Part shown: piece after piece, positions 1-3,136 of the stretch
Layout of the letters: the number at the start of each line of letters is the position of its first letter
How positions within the stretch are numbered: the stretch's first letter is position 1
Origin: Promethearchaeota archaeon CR_4
Lineage (GTDB): Archaea; Asgardarchaeota; Lokiarchaeia; Sigyniarchaeales; CR-4
DNA length: 5,446 nt
Reading direction: 5' to 3'
Assembly: GCA_001940655.1 (NCBI GenBank)
Contig: MBAA01000235.1
Location: 16,886 to 22,331, forward strand
Program-made: the position numbers and the translations under genes
Notes under the pieces: generated by a model
What the model was told of the DNA's origin: nothing
Database searches by the model: none
Seen by the model: the letters and a program-made list of their open reading frames with translations, nothing else

Positions 1-1
1 T

Positions 2-949
2 GCTATATAAGTTGCCACCTGGGGAATATACTTGAACCCGGTCTGTTTCTTGATCTGCAACAAAAATGTAACCCGTGGAATTGATCCCGATACCCCAGGG
101 CATATTAAAATTTCCTGCCGTTCGGGCGCTTATTCCGACAGTATTGACAAATTCCCCACCAAGTGTGAAATTTTGTATACGGCTATTTTCTCGATCTGCC
201 ACATAGACGCTCTCATTTACAACAATCCCATAAGGGTATTGAAATTGGCCATTTACGCTTCCCTCAGAACCCCAGCTGAACAAACTCTGCCCTGTTTGAC
301 TGAAGACTTGGACTTGCGAGGAATATTCTAAAACAACATAAACTTGGCTACTCGTATTGACGGATATACCAACGGGGTTATAGATACCCTCCCATTTATC
401 GATAAACGAACCCATTTGGTCAAAGACTTGTATACGGTTGTTGCTCGTGTCTGTAACATATACATAGCCAGAACTATTAATTGCGACACCGCTTGGTCCG
501 GAAAAATTCCCGCTTTCACTCCCTGACATTCCCCATTTATGAAGAAAAACCCCAGTTGGACTAAAGACTTGAACCCGGTTGTTATTTTTATCAACGATAT
601 ATACATCATTGGTTGCATTGATGGCAATCCCATCAGGATTTATGAATTCCCCATCGTCATCACCTGGGGATCCCCAAGATTGAACAAATTCGCCGGTTGC
701 GGTGAACACCTGGACCCTATTAAATTCATCCACCACGTACACATACCCTGAACTGTTGATTGCAATGCCACGAGGATACGTTAAATGCCCATCCGCACTG
801 CCTTGCGATCCCCATTGATTCACTAACATACCCGATGGGGAGAATACTTGCACACGGTGGTTTGTTAAGTCCGTCATGTACAAATATTTCGAGCCATTTA
901 TCGCAATGTGGTAAGGACCCCGCATTGCATTTGCGTCCCCCCAAGTGTT
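2..949 (-). repeat. Seven tandem NHL repeats (40-47 residues each)
   Basis: The repeats are visible at protein level in residues 66-381 of the minus-strand gene. Blades end at the recurring W-G near residues 111, 157, 204, 250 (W-E), 291, and at V-G near 336; the seventh blade is cut by the edge. The same asparagine recurs at residues 83, 130, 176, 223, 263, 310 and 355, giving spacings of 47, 46, 47, 40, 47 and 45. NHL domains are most often six-bladed, so seven or more repeats imply either a larger ring or the start of a second propeller beyond the edge. Confidence 0.85.
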
Positions 950-1144
950 TACGTATTTTAGATCCGTGGTCGCTATTCGGGGAGGAGGCGTTGCCGGAAT
1001 TTGTTGCGATGCAATATTAATATTGATCCCGAACATGCACTCCGTTAAAATTACGCAGGCGCACAACATGCTACATAGGAGAATTCTCGGAAACCATCCT
1101 GATCTATTTCTTACACTTTTCTCATCTCGCTTGATTCTTTGCAT
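2..1144 (-). CDS. Membrane-anchored NHL-repeat beta-propeller protein (3' end beyond left edge)
   Basis: Reading the minus strand from the ATG at 1144 gives 381 open codons with no stop before the window edge, so the C-terminus is missing. Residues 1-17 are basic and residues 18-40 hydrophobic (FPRILLCSMLCACVILTECM), a signal anchor or signal peptide that places the rest outside the cell. A short proline-containing linker (about 50-56) precedes at least seven repeats from about residue 66. These follow the NHL pattern: P-x-G-I-A-I-N near the start of a blade, then YVYVxD, NNRVQVF, and a closing WG. NHL domains fold as beta-propellers used mainly for binding; no catalytic residues are visible, so the ligand is unknown. 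Blade 5 (about 252-291) is short and degenerate. Nine N-X-S/T sequons suggest heavy N-glycosylation. The start is supported by a purine-rich AAAAGGGAA at 1159-1151 and a TATA-like box near 1205. The gene is transcribed alone and diverges from the TolB-like fragment. Confidence 0.9.
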   Translation of the reverse strand, partial: MQRIKRDEKSVRNRSGWFPRILLCSMLCACVILTECMFGININIASQQIPATPPPRIATTDLKYVNTWGDANAMRGPYHIAINGSKYLYMTDLTNHRVQVFSPSGMLVNQWGSQGSADGHLTYPRGIAINSSGYVYVVDEFNRVQVFTATGEFVQSWGSPGDDDGEFINPDGIAINATNDVYIVDKNNNRVQVFSPTGVFLHKWGMSGSESGNFSGPSGVAINSSGYVYVTDTSNNRIQVFDQMGSFIDKWEGIYNPVGISVNTSSQVYVVLEYSSQVQVFSQTGQSLFSWGSEGSVNGQFQYPYGIVVNESVYVADRENSRIQNFTLGGEFVNTVGISARTAGNFNMPWGIGINSTGYIFVADQETDRVQVYSPGGNLYS

Positions 1145-1179
1145 CGAAATTTCCCTTTTAACATTTAGCACAATTATAT

Positions 1180-1219
1180 TAACTACTATTTCGCAAAGCG
1201 ATATAAAAAATAGTTGTTA
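1180..1219. promoter_or_regulatory. Inverted repeat straddling the NHL gene TATA box (candidate operator)
   Basis: The arms are TAACTACTATTT (1180-1191) and AAATAGTTGTTA (1208-1219), 12 bp each with one mismatch, separated by 16 bp. A second, smaller palindrome, TCGC-AAA-GCGA, sits inside at 1191-1201. The arms flank the TATA-like box, so a dimeric regulator bound here could block TBP/TFB access. No regulator is identified, and AT-rich intergenic DNA produces some inverted repeats by chance. Confidence 0.4.
1201..1211 (-). promoter_or_regulatory. Archaeal TATA-like box for the NHL protein
   Basis: Read on the minus strand the site is ATTTTTTATAT. Transcription would start near 1175, leaving a leader of about 30 nt before the ATG at 1144, which carries an AAAAGGGAA Shine-Dalgarno-like stretch 8 nt before the start. 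The box lies between, and partly within, the arms of an inverted repeat (1180-1219). It is assigned from spacing and composition only. Confidence 0.5.
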
Positions 1220-1220
1220 G

Positions 1221-1560
1221 TCAAAATTCAAATAAAATGTTAACTTTACACCGGTTTGATTAAAGAAAAAGATTACTTAATGACGAGTTAAATCTTCTGA
1301 CCGTTCCCCCCTACAATCCAGAGGCTTAGAATTACTGCATCCGAAACGCCCCCCCAAAAATCGCCCCAACTGCAAACCGTCGTCAGTCCTTTTCTTGGGG
1401 CAAGAGACCGAAGAAACTAAGATTGCACGTAAATAAATGATATGTTTGAATACCCATTTTTTTCCCAAAACGATAAAATATTATCAAAATCAAGCGCTAA
1501 AATCTAGTTTCTAAATTTTTTGTCAAGTTTCGCGAACAGTTAAAATAATCAAAGATGCAC
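1221..1560. other. Non-coding gap with a C-rich island (minus-strand RNA possible)
   Basis: This is the middle of a 564 bp gap between two divergent genes. The flanks are AT-rich, but 1300-1401 is markedly C-rich on the plus strand, with runs of six C at 1306-1311, seven at 1349-1355 and four at 1364-1367. GCCCCAA (1363-1369) and TTGGGGC (1395-1401) form a 7 bp inverted repeat, and CAACTG/CAGTCC lies inside it with a further 4 bp ACTG/CAGT pairing. Transcribed leftwards, the island would be G-rich and would end near a T-rich stretch at about 1275-1261. I could not fit a tRNA, 5S rRNA or C/D box RNA. A 63-codon open frame on the minus strand here resembles no protein I know. The gap may hold a small RNA or decayed sequence. 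Confidence 0.25.
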
Positions 1561-1619
1561 TGACTTGCCGGTTCCGGGGGTTATTCACGTCTATGATCTC
1601 GCCACGTACCGGAATCCTC

Positions 1620-1637
1620 GTATTACGACCGTAATAC
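1620..1637. promoter_or_regulatory. Perfect inverted repeat upstream of the TolB-like promoter
   Basis: GTATTAC and GTAATAC are perfect 7 bp arms separated by GACC. The site ends 10 bp before the TATA-like box at 1648, where an archaeal activator or a repressor touching the BRE could bind. A second, looser pair (TTCCGG at 1572-1577 and CCGGAA at 1609-1614) lies just upstream. The function is inferred from position. Confidence 0.35.
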
Positions 1638-1647
1638 TCGAGAATAC

Positions 1648-1658
1648 TTTTAAATATA
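1648..1658 (+). promoter_or_regulatory. Archaeal TATA box for the TolB-like gene
   Basis: TTTTAAATATA is a close match to archaeal TATA boxes. Transcription should start near 1679, giving a leader of about 30 nt. Within that leader GGTGAT (1699-1704) lies 4 nt before the ATG at 1709. Box, Shine-Dalgarno site and start agree with each other, which also argues against translation from the upstream ATG at 1565, because that codon lies before the promoter. Confidence 0.6.
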
Positions 1659-1698
1659 GTAGGTGTGAAAAAAAACACAAAATTGTTCTCGCAATTTT

Positions 1699-1704
1699 GG
1701 TGAT
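1699..1704 (+). promoter_or_regulatory. GGTGAT Shine-Dalgarno site deciding the start at 1709
   Basis: GGTGAT is complementary to the archaeal 16S rRNA 3' end. It is separated by TAAA from the ATG at 1709-1711. It selects this ATG over the in-frame ATG at 1565, and it places a basic-then-hydrophobic signal sequence exactly at the N-terminus. Confidence 0.6.
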
Positions 1705-1708
1705 TAAA

Positions 1709-1915
1709 ATGCATAATTTTAAGCGCAAAACGTTTTATGCGCTATTTTTCGCATTTCTGACGATTCTGCCAATAAGCATAGTCATTGGAATGGGCAATAA
1801 TAGCGCGTCACGAAACTCTGGTGCTACCAGTCAGCGGAGTACCACTGACCTTATTTGGTCTCCAGACGGCATTAAAGTGGCCTACGTTAATTACAATGCA
1901 CGAAAGGCAGGCTGA
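1709..1915 (+). pseudogene. Truncated secreted TolB-like (PD40/WD40-like) propeller gene
   Basis: The 68-residue product starts MHNFKRKTF, followed by a hydrophobic stretch (about residues 8-28, ending VIGMG): a signal peptide or anchor. A serine/threonine/asparagine linker follows, then LIWSPDGIKVAYVN (about 49-62). This is the signature of the first blade of a TolB-like PD40 propeller (W-S-P-D-G-x-x-[IV]-A-[YF]). Such proteins normally run for several hundred residues with many blades; here TGA at 1913-1915 ends the protein within the first. A -1 shift just before that stop would add only 13 codons (LIINIFKIEDRFI) before TAA at 1951, and I see no further PD40 motif in any frame before 2071. 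Promoter, Shine-Dalgarno site and signal peptide are all intact, so a 3' deletion of a once full-length gene is likely. A functional small exported protein cannot be excluded. Confidence 0.55.
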
Positions 1916-2007
1916 TCATAAATATTTTCAAAATTGAAGATCGCTTCATATAAATTCTCCCAAACCAATTTTAGAAAAAGGTTCAATGTCATATCTATTG
2001 ATTTCTT

Positions 2008-2014
2008 AAAAAAA
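2008..2014 (-). terminator. T-tract terminator candidate for the 2072-2551 gene
   Basis: Seven consecutive T on the minus strand lie 57 bp past the stop codon at 2074-2072, with TTATTTT in between. ATTTCTT (2001-2007) and AAGAAAT (2032-2038) form a weak inverted repeat around it. Archaeal RNA polymerase can terminate at oligo-T tracts alone. The assignment rests on position and composition. Confidence 0.3.
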
Positions 2015-2071
2015 GTTTCGACAACCTCGCAAAGAAATTATTGCAGAAAATAAGATGGATCTTTCCTTAAT

Positions 2072-2551
2072 TCACCGAGCTTTGAATCGAGCATCGACAA
2101 AGATCGCGAACTCGTGATCGCAGACGTCCCCCGGGAAAATACGCAGGGGGATCAGGGAATCCCCCTTTTCACGAAGCATGTCCTCGATGATCTGTTTGTG
2201 AACGCGAATACTGCCGATTTTTTTACATTTAGGGCATGCGAGTCGGATCTGTTGATCGGTTGGCGCGTCCGGGTTCATTTGCGATTTTAGGGAAGTCTGG
2301 AGGGCTCGGGAGGCTTTGTCGATCATATCGTCAGCGTACCGGACGCCTTCTAACCACTGTTGCGCCACACAGATGGATCTAGATTCCCAGAAAAGTGCAA
2401 TTGCTTTTTCCCATTTCTGTTGGGCAAGGTAAGATTTGGCGTTCGCCACGAGAGACCAGTTTTTTTTTTCAATATCCACGATTTCAACAGAAGTCAACTT
2501 GTATCCTCTATGTCGAGGTTCCAATTCCAGCTTATAAAAGTTATTGGACAT
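2072..2551 (-). CDS. Uncharacterised Asgard-type protein: TPR-like helices plus CPxC/CxH putative zinc site
   Basis: The ATG at 2551 gives 159 residues; an in-frame TTG at 2560 would add three. Neither has a well-spaced Shine-Dalgarno site (a GAGG lies 1-2 nt before the ATG), so the start is uncertain. Residues about 30-88 form an amphipathic helical hairpin resembling a TPR-like unit (YLAQQKWEKAIALFWESRSI, then QWLEGVRYADDMIDKA). A linker leads to C106-P-K-C109 and, after a helical insert, V-C144-D-H146-EF: four residues that could bind one zinc ion. The protein ends FAIFVDARFKAR. From memory, helices of this kind and a VC-x-H-x-F...FVD-x-x-F ending recur in Lokiarchaeia and related archaea in proteins without assigned function. 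No signal peptide or membrane segment is seen, so it is probably cytoplasmic. It stands alone: the nearest minus-strand ORF is 255 bp upstream. Function unknown; an adaptor role is a guess. Confidence 0.85.
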   Translation of the reverse strand: MSNNFYKLELEPRHRGYKLTSVEIVDIEKKNWSLVANAKSYLAQQKWEKAIALFWESRSICVAQQWLEGVRYADDMIDKASRALQTSLKSQMNPDAPTDQQIRLACPKCKKIGSIRVHKQIIEDMLREKGDSLIPLRIFPGDVCDHEFAIFVDARFKAR

Positions 2552-2653
2552 TCCTCGCAATCTCGTCTGGTTAGAACTAACCTTCCCAATTGCAAAATTC
2601 TGGGTCGGGAGTTATCTCTTTTCCCTCCTCAATGGGCGAGTTTTCCCATAAGT

Positions 2654-2661
2654 ATTATAAA
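2654..2661 (-). promoter_or_regulatory. Possible TATA box for the 2072-2551 gene
   Basis: TTTATAAT on the minus strand would start transcription near 2630, leaving a leader of nearly 80 nt before the ATG at 2551. The leader begins at a purine tract, GAGGAGGG (2630-2623). No closer TATA-like sequence was found. This is a weak assignment, because the local sequence is AT-rich and nearly symmetrical. Confidence 0.3.
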
Positions 2662-2806
2662 TATGCAAATCCCGATATCAAGCAGAACCTATTCCGATTT
2701 ACCATCAACTTTAAAAAGTAGAGTTGTCCTTATCCGTTTTGGAAAACGATCACAAGGGAGCCAGTCAAAAGTCTGGCAGAAATACTGAAATTTGGTAAAA
2801 CCCTTT

Positions 2807-3025
2807 TCAATATCGTTTTCCATCAACTTTGGTCGGCAATACCCGCGGGAAGGGGATAAGTAATACCTGCATCGGGTCATTAAGACCTATGCTCGCCCTT
2901 TCCCGCTCCAGGTGGCGGGTCCACGTGACCCCCACCGAATTTCCAACTTTCTTTATTTTCTTATGTTCTAATTTTAGACTTCTTTTTCTTTTTTCAAATA
3001 TAATGCAGTATAGGCGTTTAGTCAC
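2807..3025 (-). CDS. SpoVT/AbrB-like (MazE-like) DNA-binding domain, possibly degenerate
   Basis: The frame opens at GTG 3025 and gives 72 residues. Residues about 20-55 (KLEHKKIKKVGNSVGVTWTR, then HLERERASIGLNDPMQVLLI) match the swapped-hairpin AbrB pattern: K-x-V/I-G-N-S-x-G-V-T-x-P-x-x-L-L-x-x-x-x-I-x-x-x-D-x-V-x-V. Family members are dimeric DNA-binding transcription regulators or antitoxins. Signs of decay are a missing proline (W-T in place of the usual hydrophobic-P), no ATG near the expected N-terminus (about residue 17), and no Shine-Dalgarno site before GTG. The first 16 residues are basic and low in complexity. A TATA-like ATTATATTT at 2996-3004 lies inside the proposed frame, so a shorter product from a non-standard start, or a dead gene, is equally possible. 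No MazF, PIN or other toxin follows. It diverges from the kinase, 111 bp away. Confidence 0.5.
   Translation of the reverse strand: MTKRLYCIIFEKRKRSLKLEHKKIKKVGNSVGVTWTRHLERERASIGLNDPMQVLLIPFPRVLPTKVDGKRY
2911..2936. repeat. Strong hairpin inside the AbrB-like coding region
   Basis: GGTGG (2911-2915) pairs with CCACC (2932-2936) and GGGTC (2917-2921) with GACCC (2927-2931). Ten base pairs enclose a CACGT loop with a single bulged C at 2916. The stem is GC-rich within an AT-rich neighbourhood. On the minus strand it lies over the codons for SVGVTWTRHLE of the AbrB-like domain. It may be a coding coincidence, an RNA structure or a protein-binding site. Confidence 0.5.
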
Positions 3026-3057
3026 ATGAGTGGGTTTTTTTATTTGACAATCAAAAA

Positions 3058-3075
3058 GAAGAATCGATGTTCTTC
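3058..3075. promoter_or_regulatory. Inverted repeat in the divergent AbrB-kinase intergenic region
   Basis: GAAGAA (3058-3063) and TTCTTC (3070-3075) flank TCGATG, with an ATCGAT palindrome at 3063-3068. The site lies 27 bp upstream of the kinase TATA-like box and within the 111 bp separating the two divergent genes, where one bound factor could affect both. Six-bp arms of low complexity can arise by chance. Confidence 0.25.
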
Positions 3076-3102
3076 CTCAAATGCAACGAAAATTAAGACA
3101 AC

Positions 3103-3110
3103 CTTATAAG
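3103..3110 (+). promoter_or_regulatory. TATA-like box for the histidine kinase
   Basis: CTTATAAG is centred about 30 bp before the ATG at 3137, so transcription would start near 3133 and the mRNA would be leaderless or almost so. This fits the weak ribosome-binding sequence (AAAGGTC at 3122-3128). Leaderless mRNAs are common in archaea. Confidence 0.45.
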
Positions 3111-3136
3111 GAAAAACGGTAAAAGGTCAAAGTAGG

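Noticed and set aside
32..1220. Open frames on the plus strand (32-331, 344-526, 539-751, 760-1020, 945-1220) and the minus-strand frames at 328-633 and 726-944
   Set aside because: They lie opposite or out of frame with the continuous NHL-repeat frame on the minus strand, and their translations resemble no protein family.
1300..1410. tRNA or other standard structural RNA in the C-rich island
   Set aside because: I could not find a T-arm GGTTCRAATCC-type sequence, an acceptor stem or an anticodon arm on either strand.
1277..1468. 63-codon minus-strand frame across the C-rich island
   Set aside because: Its composition is driven by G/C runs, no family is recognisable and no ribosome-binding site supports it.
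1565..1708. Longer start for the TolB-like fragment at ATG 1565
   Set aside because: It precedes the TATA box at 1648 and would put 48 unrelated residues before a clear signal peptide; the ATG at 1709 has GGTGAT at the right distance.
1523..1714. 63-codon minus-strand frame over the TolB-like promoter
   Set aside because: It overlaps the promoter and Shine-Dalgarno site, and its sequence is unlike any family.
2360..2788. 142-codon plus-strand frame
   Set aside because: Its first half is antisense to the CPxC/CxH protein and its second half is non-coding; no domain is recognisable.
2689..2880. 63-codon minus-strand frame ending at 2689 as a toxin partner of the AbrB-like ORF
   Set aside because: No MazF, PIN, RelE or Doc motif is visible, and it overlaps the AbrB-like frame over its first third. 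It may contain debris but is not a supported gene.
2829..3029. 66-codon plus-strand frame opposite the AbrB-like ORF
   Set aside because: It is antisense to the recognisable VGNSVGVT domain.
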